64,000 nt of DNA from contig JBBIPZ010000007.1 of NCBI GenBank assembly GCA_037442505.1, positions 2,984 to 66,983 of the forward strand. The letters are read 5' to 3'. The position numbers and the translations under genes are program-made. This DNA comes from JBBIPZ01 sp037442505 [NCBI: Deltaproteobacteria bacterium]. Its GTDB lineage: Bacteria > CALINM01. Positions within the stretch are counted from its first letter, which is position 1. The number at the start of each line of letters is the position of its first letter. Positions 17,673-26,804 of the stretch are shown here, piece after piece. The notes under the pieces were generated by a model that had not been told where the DNA came from, ran no database searches, and saw nothing but the letters and a program-made list of their open reading frames with translations.

Positions 17673-19430
17673 ATGGCAACCGTTAGAAAAAAGTTGGGTG
17701 AGTTGCTTATTGAAGCTGGATATATTAATGAAAAGATCCTTGAAGAAGCATTGAAAAATGCTGCGATGACAGGCAAAAGGATAGGAGAGGTTTTAATATC
17801 AGAGGGTTACATTACAGAAGATTTAATCGCTAAAGCGCTTGGTGAACAGTATAGGATTCCTTATATCGGAGAAAACATTCTGGATGTTGAAAAACGTTTT
17901 GTTGATTTGATGCCCTCAGAACTTGCTTATAAACTAAATGCCTTGCCTATTTATGACACGCATACGGAAGTAACTGTCGCAATAGTAGATCCTTTAAACA
18001 TCAATGTAATGGATGAACTTAAAAGGTTTTTTAAAAAGCGTATAAAACCCGTTGTTACAACCGAAACATTAATGAAACAGGCTCTGAACAAATTTTATGC
18101 TACAAAAGGTGAAGATCTGGACAGAATATTAAAGCAGATCGATTTGAGGTCGTATGAAGCGAGAGCCTCAGACGAATCGCCTGAAAGATTGATGAGATTA
18201 GCTGAAGAAGCTCCAATTGTCCAGATCGTTAATGGGGTATTGATACAAGCCACTAATGATAGGGCAAGCGATATTCATTTAGAAGGTGTAGGCAACAAAT
18301 TGAGAATACGGTTTAGAATAGATGGAGTGCTACATGATATTGTTGAACTACCGAGGGCGTTGATGAATCCTATAATTTCAAGAATAAAGATTATGGCAGA
18401 TATGGATATTTCTGAAAAAAGACTGCCTCAAGACGGTCATATGCAGATGGAGGTCAGATTTCAGGAAGGTAGATACACCCTTGTTAGAACTTTCGTTGGC
18501 AGGTCTGTGTTGCGTTATGAAGAGCTAGAAGTTATTGATATAAGGGTGTCAACTACGCCTACCATTCAGGGTGAAAAGGTTGTGTTAAGGCTTTTAAAAA
18601 AACGAGACGAATTGCTTAACCTTGAAAATTTGAACATGGAAAGAGAGACCGTTGTTCGTGTAAGAAAAGCCTTGAACAGACCTTATGGTATGATTCTTAT
18701 ATCAGGACCTACCGGTTCTGGTAAAACGACGACTGCGTATGCCTGTTTAAAATATATCCACAAGAAAGAAAAAAACATTATAACGATAGAAGACCCTGTT
18801 GAGTATCAGTTTATGGGTATAAATCAAATACAGATTAATCCAAAAATCGGCTTAACATTTTCGAATGCTTTAAGAAGCATATTAAGGCAGGATCCTGACA
18901 TTATTTTAGTAGGTGAAATAAGGGATAAAGAGACAGCTGAAATTGCAATACATGCGTCTTTAACCGGGCATATTGTGATTTCGACAATACATACAAACAA
19001 TTCAATAGCAACTATAGCAAGACTTCAGGATATGGGTATTGAGCCGTACCTTATATCTTCTTCTATTTCGTGTATTATGTCTCAAAGGCTTTTACGCAAG
19101 ATTTGCCCTTACTGCAAGAAGGATTACACTCCTATGGAGTCATTGATTGCTGAACTAAAGCTCCCCCCATTTACAAAATTTTACAGAGGTAAAGGATGTC
19201 AAAAGTGTCGCGAAACGGGTTATATAGACAGAGTTGGAATTTACGAACTGCTTATTTTTACTGACAGGATAAGAGAACTTGTGTTAGCTAAGGCAGGCAC
19301 AAAAGAAATTGCCGAAGCTGCGAAAAAAGAAGGATTTATATCGCTTGCAGAGGCTGGTATCAGGCTTGTTGTCAGCGGTATAACAACTATTGATGAAGTT
19401 GTTTCAGCCACATTGGAAGAGGGACTCTGA
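17673..19430 (+). CDS. pilB: Type IV pilus assembly ATPase PilB (GspE family)
   Basis: PilB is the hexameric extension ATPase at the base of type IV pili. The 585 residues comprise an N-terminal MshEN/T2SSE_N domain (1-150) and the ATPase core with Walker A GPTGSGKTT (345-353), Asp box TIEDPVEYQ, Walker B DPDIILVGEIRDKE (407-420), and a tetracysteine zinc site C478-C481/C509-C512. Compared with typical GspE/PilB, the segment between KRLPQDGHM and DIRVSTTPT has an insertion of about 25 residues (about 262-288). It has its own promoter and AAAAGGA ribosome binding site, and its stop overlaps the pilC ATG. Confidence 0.96.
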   Translation: MATVRKKLGELLIEAGYINEKILEEALKNAAMTGKRIGEVLISEGYITEDLIAKALGEQYRIPYIGENILDVEKRFVDLMPSELAYKLNALPIYDTHTEVTVAIVDPLNINVMDELKRFFKKRIKPVVTTETLMKQALNKFYATKGEDLDRILKQIDLRSYEARASDESPERLMRLAEEAPIVQIVNGVLIQATNDRASDIHLEGVGNKLRIRFRIDGVLHDIVELPRALMNPIISRIKIMADMDISEKRLPQDGHMQMEVRFQEGRYTLVRTFVGRSVLRYEELEVIDIRVSTTPTIQGEKVVLRLLKKRDELLNLENLNMERETVVRVRKALNRPYGMILISGPTGSGKTTTAYACLKYIHKKEKNIITIEDPVEYQFMGINQIQINPKIGLTFSNALRSILRQDPDIILVGEIRDKETAEIAIHASLTGHIVISTIHTNNSIATIARLQDMGIEPYLISSSISCIMSQRLLRKICPYCKKDYTPMESLIAELKLPPFTKFYRGKGCQKCRETGYIDRVGIYELLIFTDRIRELVLAKAGTKEIAEAAKKEGFISLAEAGIRLVVSGITTIDEVVSATLEEGL

Positions 19431-20641
19431 TGCCAAAATTTTTTTATAGGGCAAGAGATAGGCAGGGAAAACTTTACGAAAGCTTTGTTGAAGTCCCATC
19501 AAGAGAAGATGCTTTAAAGATTGTTGAAAACGAGGGGTTAATTCCGCTTGAGGTTAAAGCATCAAGGCATTTTTTTTTAAAATTTAATTTAAATTTGTTT
19601 TCTTCAATATCTAAAACAGACATCATACTTTTTTCAACACAGCTTGCAACCATGCTAAAGGCTGGACTTCCTATTACAAGGTCTTTAAAGGCGATACAAA
19701 CACAGATAAAGTATAAACGTTTTCGAGATGCGATAGATAATATAGTACAAAATATCGAAAGGGGAAGGTCATTTTACAATGCACTAAGCCAATACCCGCA
19801 GTTTTTTGACAGTATTTATGTTGCAACTGTTCAGATAGGAGAGGTTAGTGGAAACCTACCCGAAATATTATTGAGGCTTGCTGAAAGCATCGAGAAAGAC
19901 GAGTCTGTGAAACAGAAGATAAAGAACGCAACCCTTTATCCCAAAATGGTTGTAGGGGCAATATTTGTAGCAATTATCATTTTGATAACCTTTGTAATTC
20001 CCAAGTTTGCCGCGCTTTATAAAGGGTTTAAGGTACAGTTACCTTTGCCTACAAGAATATTGATTGGCATTTCTGGTTTTGTTCAACATCATTGGCTAAT
20101 CATCTTACTTTTTTTTCTATGTATTGTAGGCTGTTTCATATATTTAAAGCACACTTCAACTGGAAGAAGGATTTACGATCCAATGATATTAAAACTGCCA
20201 ATTTTTGGTGATTTGGCACTTAAAATAATTATGGTTAGATTTTCACGTTTTTTTTCATTATTATTTTCAAGTGGTGTGGTTATAACAAATATTCTCGATT
20301 TGTTGAAAGATGCGCTTGGTAACGTCGTTTTTAAGAAAAAGGTGCAGGATATTAAAAAAGATATTCTTGCTGGTGTGAGCTTTAGTGAGGCTGTTAGTAA
20401 GACGGGTTTTTTTACGCCACTGGTTCAGGAGATGATTAATGTGGGCGAAGAAACTGGTTCACTTGACGAGATGCTAAAGAAAGTGTCAGATTTTTACGAA
20501 AATGAGTTAGACTTTACTATCAAAAATTTGACCACTTTGATTGAACCGATTATGCTTGTTGTGATATTTGGTATGGTATTATTCCTTGCTTTAAGCGTTT
20601 TTCTGCCAATGTGGGATATGGTAAAGTTTGTTAAAACATGA
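19430..20641 (+). CDS. pilC: Type IV pilus inner-membrane platform protein PilC
   Basis: This 403-residue type II secretion F-family protein has two T2SSF repeats (about 70-195 and 270-395) and three membrane helices (about 170-192, 220-240 and 375-398). Motifs LATMLKAGLPITRSL and VGEETGSLDEML are characteristic. It forms the platform on which PilB acts. The ATG overlaps the pilB stop (TGATG) and the gene overlaps the following pseudopilin by 4 nt, making a tight pilB-pilC-pseudopilin operon. Confidence 0.96.
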   Translation: MPKFFYRARDRQGKLYESFVEVPSREDALKIVENEGLIPLEVKASRHFFLKFNLNLFSSISKTDIILFSTQLATMLKAGLPITRSLKAIQTQIKYKRFRDAIDNIVQNIERGRSFYNALSQYPQFFDSIYVATVQIGEVSGNLPEILLRLAESIEKDESVKQKIKNATLYPKMVVGAIFVAIIILITFVIPKFAALYKGFKVQLPLPTRILIGISGFVQHHWLIILLFFLCIVGCFIYLKHTSTGRRIYDPMILKLPIFGDLALKIIMVRFSRFFSLLFSSGVVITNILDLLKDALGNVVFKKKVQDIKKDILAGVSFSEAVSKTGFFTPLVQEMINVGEETGSLDEMLKKVSDFYENELDFTIKNLTTLIEPIMLVVIFGMVLFLALSVFLPMWDMVKFVKT

Positions 20642-21015
20642 TGAAGTTCGAGCGCTATAAAAGATACACCTCTTTTGAAAACGCCCTCGTGTTTATCTTT
20701 ATCCTGATAGTAGCAACATTATTGTTTTCGTATTTCAAAAAGTATGAAGATGTTATAAAAACTAAAGTTGCGAATGAACAATTGTATCAGATAAATACTG
20801 CCATAGTCATTTATACTATAACTAAGGGTAAATTTCCTGATGATATAAAACAGCTTGTTACTGAAAATATGGTAACTATTTCTGGCGAAACGTTTTTTAA
20901 CAAAAAGTATATAGAAGGTTTGACTTTTGATAATGAAGGCTTCCCAATAGATCCGTGGGGTAATAGATACCGGTATGATAAAGCTAAGGGATTGGTGTTC
21001 TTAGAAAAAAAGTAA
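20638..21015 (+). CDS. GspG-like pseudopilin with atypical N-terminus
   Basis: This 125-residue protein has one hydrophobic helix (about 15-34) and a C-terminal DPWGNRYRYD motif like the calcium-loop region of GspG pseudopilins. The N-terminal YTSFE (residues 10-14) places Glu at the +5 position and Tyr at +1 of a pilin-type helix, but the residue before it is Arg9 instead of the Gly needed for PilD cleavage. So it may stay uncleaved, or may be a structural mimic. It is the last gene of the pilB-pilC operon (ATGA overlap). No major pilin gene is in the window. Confidence 0.7.
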   Translation: MMKFERYKRYTSFENALVFIFILIVATLLFSYFKKYEDVIKTKVANEQLYQINTAIVIYTITKGKFPDDIKQLVTENMVTISGETFFNKKYIEGLTFDNEGFPIDPWGNRYRYDKAKGLVFLEKK

Positions 21016-21022
21016 ATTTTTC

Positions 21023-21051
21023 TTGACAAACCCCCACCTTTACTAAAATAA
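21023..21051 (+). promoter_or_regulatory. Promoter of the PC4-like gene
   Basis: Consensus TTGACA at 21023-21028 is followed by an AT-rich -10 region: TAAAAT at 21044 (15-nt spacer) or AAATAA at 21046 (17-nt spacer). It stands about 25 nt before the AGGAGG and ATG of the next gene. Confidence 0.5.
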
Positions 21052-21075
21052 TCTTTAGAAAAAATTAGGAGGATA

Positions 21076-21300
21076 ATGATGGTTTTGGGGGAGATAGAAA
21101 GAAATCAAACAGAAATACTTAGAGTTTCTTTGGAAAACTTTAAAGGCAGGGATTATATTGACCTTAGAATTTACTATCTTGACGAAAATGGCAAAGAATG
21201 GAAACCAACTAAAAAAGGAGTCACAGTTGCACCTGATAAGCTTGATCAGGTGATTGGCTTTTTTGAAAAAGCCAAGGAAGAACTTGCAAAAAAACAGTAG
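21076..21300 (+). CDS. PC4/p15-type ssDNA-binding protein
   Basis: This 74-residue protein has the PC4 (transcriptional coactivator p15/YdbC) pattern: a four-stranded sheet with the core motifs VSLENFKGRDYIDLRIYY and WKPTKKGVTVAPDKL, then a C-terminal helix. Bacterial PC4 proteins bind single-stranded DNA and RNA. The ATG follows AGGAGG by 3 nt, or the second ATG by 6 nt, which is the more usual spacing. It is a single-gene unit with its own promoter. Confidence 0.85.
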   Translation: MMVLGEIERNQTEILRVSLENFKGRDYIDLRIYYLDENGKEWKPTKKGVTVAPDKLDQVIGFFEKAKEELAKKQ

Positions 21301-21364
21301 CACGTATAGAAATTCACTGTCATTACTAAATGTAAGGTTAAACTTTAATTTTTTGTAATAATGA

Positions 21365-21396
21365 TTGTTAACATCTACTTAAATTAAGGTTGACAA
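21365..21396 (+). promoter_or_regulatory. BirA-type biotin operator overlapping the bioB promoter
   Basis: TTGTTAAC (21365-21372), 16 nt, GTTGACAA (21389-21396) is an inverted repeat with 7 of 8 matching positions. It fits the published bacterial BirA operator pattern (TTGTTAAC-N14-16-GTTAACAA). The right arm contains the bioB -35 box, so repressor binding would block RNA polymerase when biotin is abundant. Confidence 0.8.
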
Positions 21397-21419
21397 TTCT
21401 GTGTGTAATTTATTAATAT
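21390..21419 (+). promoter_or_regulatory. bioB operon promoter
   Basis: TTGACA (21390-21395), an 18-nt spacer and TAATAT (21414-21419) give a leader of about 27 nt carrying GGAGG before the bioB ATG at 21453. Confidence 0.7.
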
Positions 21420-21452
21420 GTCTCTTGTTTTAATTAAACACAGGAGGCAGAG

Positions 21453-22430
21453 ATGTTATCGTATATAGAAAAGTTAAAAAATCAGGTGTTAGAAGGTTAT
21501 GAGATAGCTCAATTAGAAGCGCTAAACTTATTTGAAGAGGGAATTAAATCACCATTTTATCTTTTGGCTGCAGCATCAGATATAAGAGAACGATTCAAAG
21601 GCAAAAAGATAAATCTCTGTGGCATTGTTAATGCAAAGTCGGGTAGATGTGCGGAAAACTGCAAATTTTGCGCTCAATCATCTTACTATAAAACAGATGC
21701 GCCTTCTTATCCATTAATTTCTGCAGATGATATAATCTCACAGGCAAAGGCAGCAAAAGACAACGGAGCGCATATGTTTGGTATCGTTACAAGTGGAACT
21801 AAAATTAGTAGTGACGCCGAGTGGGACGAAATTTTTATCGCTGTAAAAGGTATAAAAGAGGCTGGGATTTTACCCTGTGCTTCGCTTGGTATTCTTGACT
21901 ATGATAAGGCTCTTGCTTTGAAAGAATCAGGGCTTTTTAGATATCACCATAATTTAGAAACCTCAAAATCTTTTTTCCCAAACATTTGTTCAACACATGA
22001 TTATGAAGAAGATGTTAAAACCGTTGAAGCAGCAAAGGCAGCCGGGTTATCCACGTGTTGTGGTGGAATAATAGGTTTAGGCGAGACGATAGAACATCGG
22101 ATAGAATTGGCAATCCTGCTTAGAGAACTTGATGTTGATTCTGTGCCGATAAACATACTCAATCCCATTGTTGGCACACCACTTGAAAATGCAAAAGCTT
22201 TATCTCCTATTGAAATTTTATGTAGTATCGCTATTTTTCGTTTTATTTTGCCCCAAAAAGATATTAAACTATGTGGCGGTAAGGAAAAAAATTTAAGACA
22301 GCTTTTGCCGCTTGGTATTATTGCAGGCTGTAACTCATTAATGACTGGCAACTATCTTACTACTGCAGGGAGGGATACCGCTCTGGATTACGAAATGATT
22401 GCTGACTTAGGGCTTAAGGCTGTTATTTAA
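21453..22430 (+). CDS. bioB: Biotin synthase BioB
   Basis: BioB is a radical SAM enzyme inserting sulfur into dethiobiotin. The 325 residues include the 4Fe-4S motif C66-AENC70-KFC73, the family segment NAKSGRC, the GIVTSGT and YHHNLETS motifs, and CCGGIIGLGE downstream; the Arg of the 2Fe-2S site is not checked in detail. The start follows CAGGAGGCAG. First gene of the five-gene biotin operon, under a BirA-like operator. The following gene starts 13 nt after its stop. Confidence 0.97.
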   Translation: MLSYIEKLKNQVLEGYEIAQLEALNLFEEGIKSPFYLLAAASDIRERFKGKKINLCGIVNAKSGRCAENCKFCAQSSYYKTDAPSYPLISADDIISQAKAAKDNGAHMFGIVTSGTKISSDAEWDEIFIAVKGIKEAGILPCASLGILDYDKALALKESGLFRYHHNLETSKSFFPNICSTHDYEEDVKTVEAAKAAGLSTCCGGIIGLGETIEHRIELAILLRELDVDSVPINILNPIVGTPLENAKALSPIEILCSIAIFRFILPQKDIKLCGGKEKNLRQLLPLGIIAGCNSLMTGNYLTTAGRDTALDYEMIADLGLKAVI

Positions 22431-22442
22431 TGGGGGCAAATT

Positions 22443-24287
22443 ATGATGGCAAAAGGAACGCACAAGATTCTTTATCTTGGTGCAGATGATGTTTTTTTTA
22501 AAGAGCTTCAAGATATTTTTGTAAGTGAACCTGTTTTTTTGGAACATTTTTTAAGAGAGAGTCTTTCTTTTGCTATCCTGCCACAAAAGGATTACTCTGT
22601 CATAATCGTTGACGCAGATTATAAAACCCCACTCACCTTTATAGAAACGCTTAGAGTGATATACAAAGATTTCTTTAAACCTTACATAATGCTTCTTGCT
22701 AAATTGGAACAGGTAAAATCTCTAAAAAATTTGATAAACTTTAAAAACTATCCTGATGATATCTGCCTTAAAAACATCGATAAAAAATGTATTGCAAACC
22801 AGATACTTTTTGGTTGTTCGAGTTCTATATGCACAAAAGATGCTTTATGTAGCGCTGGGGAAATACAAAAAGGCGATTTTAAAGATTTATCTTATGGTAG
22901 TTTGTTGTTCAAGCTTTATAAGGAAAAATTTACTGGGAGACTGATAATAGACAGCTTTTCTGATAGGGCTGTTTTTTCATTTTTAAATGGGGAGCCTGTT
23001 GATATTAAATTCAACAGGATACTATTTACATTGGGAAGGATATTGCTAAGGCGTGGCCTTTTAGATGAAGAGACATATTTAAAATCTATGGAGTATATGA
23101 ATGAAAAAAATATTAGGCATGGCGATGCATTGGTTGAGATGGGTATACTTTCAACATCAACAATAGTTGATATGATTGAAGAGCAGTATAAAGAAAAATT
23201 GATGTTTTTCTTCTCAAAATTTAATGGCAATTTTTTGCTTGTCCAGAGTGATGTTGAGTTTACTATTCACCCGAAAGTGGACGTCTTTAATCTAATTTAT
23301 GCAGGCGTAATGCAGTATTGTTCTGCTAAATATCTTACAGAGAAGTTTTTACTATATAAAAATAAATTCGTTGCATTAACTGAAAACTTTACACTCTTTA
23401 ATAAAAAACTCCCATTTACGGAGAATGAGCATCTACTGTTATCAAGATTAGAGTCTGCACCAGAATTGATAGAAGTTTTTGAAAGCACGTCACTCGATTT
23501 AACTCATATTTTAAAACTTTTCGAGATAATCACAATTTGTGAGATGGCAAAATTTGCTGATACTAAAGCAGATGCATTGGAGATTACTAAATGGACACAG
23601 CCAAAGATGATAGAATTAAAAAATAAGATTAATGCTGATTATATGAGTCTTAAAGAAAAAAACTATTATGAAGTGTTAGGATTAAAACAGGATTGTGATA
23701 ACTCGGAGATAAAAAAACGTTACTTTGAGAAGGTGAAAAATTACCATCCTGATACTTACAATCATTTGGGATTGGACAAGGATTTGATGTCTAAGGTAAA
23801 TGAAATGTTCCAGTTGATACAGATAGCTTATCAAACTCTCTCAAATCAAGAATCAAGAAAAAATTATGATGCTATAATATCTTCAACTTTTGTGAACGAA
23901 GCGATGAAGAAGAGTAGTGACATTATCAATGCAGAGATTGCATTTAAAAAAGGAGAGTTCTTATTTAAGAAAAGAAATTATAAGGATGCAGAAGGCTACT
24001 TTAGAACAGCTGTAAATCTTTATTGGAAAGAACCAGAATATCTAATTAGCCTTGCTGTTACCCTGATGTTTATTGATAATAAAAAAATAGAAAAGCTGGA
24101 AGAAGCGAAATCTCTGCTCGAAAAGGCTATTTATATTAACCCTTATTATGACAAGTCTTATCATTATCTTGGTATTTTTTATAAACTTACCGGAAATACA
24201 GCTGAGGCAAAGGCTTGCTTAAAAAAGGCGGTTGAGCTAAACCCTTCAAACAAAGAAGCGATCATGGAGTTAAAAAGCCTTGAGTAG
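22443..24287 (+). CDS. PATAN (DUF4388)-DnaJ-TPR protein inside the biotin operon
   Basis: This 614-residue cytoplasmic protein has an N-terminal receiver-like alpha/beta domain (about 8-120), a PATAN/DUF4388 domain (about 145-290), a DnaJ domain (about 404-475) with intact HPD in NYHPDTYN, and C-terminal TPR helices (about 495-610). The J-domain could recruit DnaK, while PATAN and TPR suggest binding to a partner complex; PATAN proteins are usually signalling or motility regulators. It is placed between bioB and bioF, overlapping bioF by 8 nt, so it shares biotin-dependent expression, yet nothing in it looks biosynthetic. A start at 22443 or at the next codon (ATG ATG) is equally possible. 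Confidence 0.82.
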   Translation: MMAKGTHKILYLGADDVFFKELQDIFVSEPVFLEHFLRESLSFAILPQKDYSVIIVDADYKTPLTFIETLRVIYKDFFKPYIMLLAKLEQVKSLKNLINFKNYPDDICLKNIDKKCIANQILFGCSSSICTKDALCSAGEIQKGDFKDLSYGSLLFKLYKEKFTGRLIIDSFSDRAVFSFLNGEPVDIKFNRILFTLGRILLRRGLLDEETYLKSMEYMNEKNIRHGDALVEMGILSTSTIVDMIEEQYKEKLMFFFSKFNGNFLLVQSDVEFTIHPKVDVFNLIYAGVMQYCSAKYLTEKFLLYKNKFVALTENFTLFNKKLPFTENEHLLLSRLESAPELIEVFESTSLDLTHILKLFEIITICEMAKFADTKADALEITKWTQPKMIELKNKINADYMSLKEKNYYEVLGLKQDCDNSEIKKRYFEKVKNYHPDTYNHLGLDKDLMSKVNEMFQLIQIAYQTLSNQESRKNYDAIISSTFVNEAMKKSSDIINAEIAFKKGEFLFKKRNYKDAEGYFRTAVNLYWKEPEYLISLAVTLMFIDNKKIEKLEEAKSLLEKAIYINPYYDKSYHYLGIFYKLTGNTAEAKACLKKAVELNPSNKEAIMELKSLE

Positions 24288-25449
24288 TTTTGAAATTCAG
24301 ATACGAGAAGAACTTGAAAGTTTATCTGCTGATGGGCTTTTGCGAACTGTTGATAGTATTGAAACAGGGTGTTTTTCTCAAATCACGATTGATGGGCAAA
24401 CATTTCTAAATTTTTGCTCAAATAATTATCTTGCTCTAAATGGACATCCTTATATCGCAAATGCAATGAAAAAAGCAATTGATCTTTGGGGAACATCCTG
24501 TTCTGCATCAAGATTAATTGTTGGCAGTATTAAACTTTTTGAAGAGGCTGAAGAGCGCTTAGCTGGTTTTAAAAGAAAAGAAGCTGCTTTAATCTTCCCT
24601 TCAGGGTATCAAGCCAATGTCTCGGTTATTGCTACCCTGGCATCGTCTGAAGATAACATATTTAGTGATCAGCTAAATCATGCAAGCATTATTGATGGTT
24701 GTAAGTTAAGCAGGGCAAAATTATCTATTTATAGACATAGAGATGTAAACAACTTAGAAGATTTGTTAAAAAATTCAAAATCAAGAAGAAAGATTATCGT
24801 AACAGATGGTGTCTTTAGTATGGATGGTGATATTGCTCCTCTTAAAGAGATAAGCGAGCTTGCAGACAGGTACGATGCAGTAGTTATTGTTGATGATGCT
24901 CATGCAACAGGTGTTTTGGGAAAGGACGGTAAAGGCACATTAGAACTGTTTGACTTACAACAAAAGAAAAACATAATGGTGTTGGGTACAGGAGGGAAGG
25001 CCTTAGGCGTTGGTGGAGCATTTTTTTGTTGTCCTGACTATATAAAGCAGTATCTGATCAATAAATCGAGAGGTTTTATTTACACTACTGCCACTGTTCC
25101 TGCAATTCCCGCCGGGCTTATGGCTTCCTTGGATGTAATAGTTAATGAACCAGATAGACGAAAAAGACTACATGAGCTGTCTAATTATTTTCATCAGAGA
25201 TTAAAGGCAGAAGGATTTATGACTTCCAAAACACCTTCCCATATATTGCCACTAATTATTGGAGACAATCAAAAGGTAATAGATATGGCATTGATTCTAA
25301 GAAAAAACGGCATATATGTTAAACCTATTAGATTTCCTACCGTCCCAAAGGGCACCGAGCGAATAAGATTTAGCCTGACCTCACATCACACAAAAGAAGA
25401 TGTTGATAAGGTTATTGACATAATAAAATCATATATTTTATTGCGTTAA
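24280..25449 (+). CDS. bioF: 8-amino-7-oxononanoate synthase BioF
   Basis: BioF condenses pimeloyl-ACP/CoA with L-alanine (PLP-dependent). The 389 residues carry the alpha-oxoamine synthase motifs NNYLALNGHP, GTSCSASRLIVGS, the DDAHATG aspartate, and PLP-Lys240 in GTGGKALGVGG. The start is TTG at 24280, inside the end of the preceding gene, so translation is likely coupled; no strong ribosome binding site is seen. bioA follows after 11 nt. Confidence 0.96.
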   Translation: MSSFEIQIREELESLSADGLLRTVDSIETGCFSQITIDGQTFLNFCSNNYLALNGHPYIANAMKKAIDLWGTSCSASRLIVGSIKLFEEAEERLAGFKRKEAALIFPSGYQANVSVIATLASSEDNIFSDQLNHASIIDGCKLSRAKLSIYRHRDVNNLEDLLKNSKSRRKIIVTDGVFSMDGDIAPLKEISELADRYDAVVIVDDAHATGVLGKDGKGTLELFDLQQKKNIMVLGTGGKALGVGGAFFCCPDYIKQYLINKSRGFIYTTATVPAIPAGLMASLDVIVNEPDRRKRLHELSNYFHQRLKAEGFMTSKTPSHILPLIIGDNQKVIDMALILRKNGIYVKPIRFPTVPKGTERIRFSLTSHHTKEDVDKVIDIIKSYILLR

Positions 25450-25460
25450 AAGAGGTTGTT

Positions 25461-26804
25461 ATGAATATTAGAGAGAAAGATAAAGCGTATCTATGGCATC
25501 CATTTACGCAAATGAGAGATTGGTTGAGTGAAGAACCACTTGTTATCGAAAGAGGTGTGGGTAACTATCTTATTGATGATAAAGGAAATAAATATCTCGA
25601 TGGCGTTTCTTCATTATGGGTAACTGTTCATGGACATAATCATCCTAAGATTAATGAGGCGATAAAAAATCAACTTGACAAAATTGCACATTCTACAATG
25701 CTTGGGCTTACCAATCCCAAAGCGGTAGATTTGGCGGAAAAACTTATAAGTATAGTGCCTATGGGATTGAGAAGGGTGTTTTATTCCGACAACGGTTCCA
25801 CATCAGTTGAGATTGCTTTAAAGATGGCTTTTCAGTATTTTCAACACAAAGGTAAGTTGTCCCGTACTAAATTTGCGTATCTAAGTAATGCCTATCATGG
25901 AGATACTATTGGAGCTGTGAGCGTAGGTGGGATAGAACTTTTTCACAGCACATTTAAGCCCTTACTTTTTGAAGGTTTCAAATTGCCATCACCTTATTGT
26001 TACCGTTGTGAGCTTGGTAAAGATAGAGAAAATTGCGGAAAAGACTGTTTGAAGAAAACTAAAGAGATACTTGAGAAAAACAGAGAAAAAATTGCAGCAT
26101 TAATTATGGAGCCTCTTGTGCAGGGTGCTGCTGGAATGATAACACAGCCAGAAGGGTATCTAAGAGAAATAGCGGATATTTGTAAAGAAAACAATATACT
26201 ATTGATACTCGATGAAGTTGCTACAGGCTTTGGTAGAACTGGCAAGATGTTTGCCTGCCAACACGAAGATGTTACGCCCGATTTCCTTTGTGTTTCTAAA
26301 GGTATAACAGGCGGTTATCTGCCACTTGCAGCTACCATAACGACAGAAGATGTCTTCAATGCGTTTTTAGGGGAATATAGCGAGTTTAAGACATTTTTTC
26401 ATGGACATACATATACTGGAAACCCTTTAGCGTGCGCCGCAGCTATAGCAAATTTAGAGTTGTTCAACACTGAACACACTTTAGAAAAAATGCAGGATAA
26501 CATATCGTTTTTTGCGAAAAAGTTGGAGATGTTTAAGTCATATAAATATGTTGGTGAAGTGAGACAGCGCGGATATATGGTTGGCATAGAGATCGTAAAA
26601 GACAAACGAACAAAAGAGATGTTTCCTGTAGAAGACAAAGTTTGTATAAAAATCTCTGCAAAGGCAAGGGATTTTAATATTATCACGCGCCCCTTGGGTA
26701 ATGTTCTTGTAATGATGCCACCGCTTGGTATTACAAAACAGGAGATAGAAATTTTATGCGAAGGTATCTACAATAGTATGCTTATGATTCTGGAGAAAAG
26801 ATGA
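25461..26804 (+). CDS. bioA: Adenosylmethionine-8-amino-7-oxononanoate aminotransferase BioA
   Basis: BioA transaminates KAPA to DAPA with SAM as amino donor (class III PLP aminotransferase). The 447 residues include YSDNGSTSVEIALK, the LDEVATGFGRTG motif with the PLP aspartate, and Lys280 in CVSKGITGGYLP. A Cys-rich loop at C180, C183, C192 and C196 resembles a metal knuckle found in many BioA proteins. GAGGTTGTT precedes the ATG, and the stop overlaps the bioD ATG (ATGAGA). Confidence 0.96.
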   Translation: MNIREKDKAYLWHPFTQMRDWLSEEPLVIERGVGNYLIDDKGNKYLDGVSSLWVTVHGHNHPKINEAIKNQLDKIAHSTMLGLTNPKAVDLAEKLISIVPMGLRRVFYSDNGSTSVEIALKMAFQYFQHKGKLSRTKFAYLSNAYHGDTIGAVSVGGIELFHSTFKPLLFEGFKLPSPYCYRCELGKDRENCGKDCLKKTKEILEKNREKIAALIMEPLVQGAAGMITQPEGYLREIADICKENNILLILDEVATGFGRTGKMFACQHEDVTPDFLCVSKGITGGYLPLAATITTEDVFNAFLGEYSEFKTFFHGHTYTGNPLACAAAIANLELFNTEHTLEKMQDNISFFAKKLEMFKSYKYVGEVRQRGYMVGIEIVKDKRTKEMFPVEDKVCIKISAKARDFNIITRPLGNVLVMMPPLGITKQEIEILCEGIYNSMLMILEKR

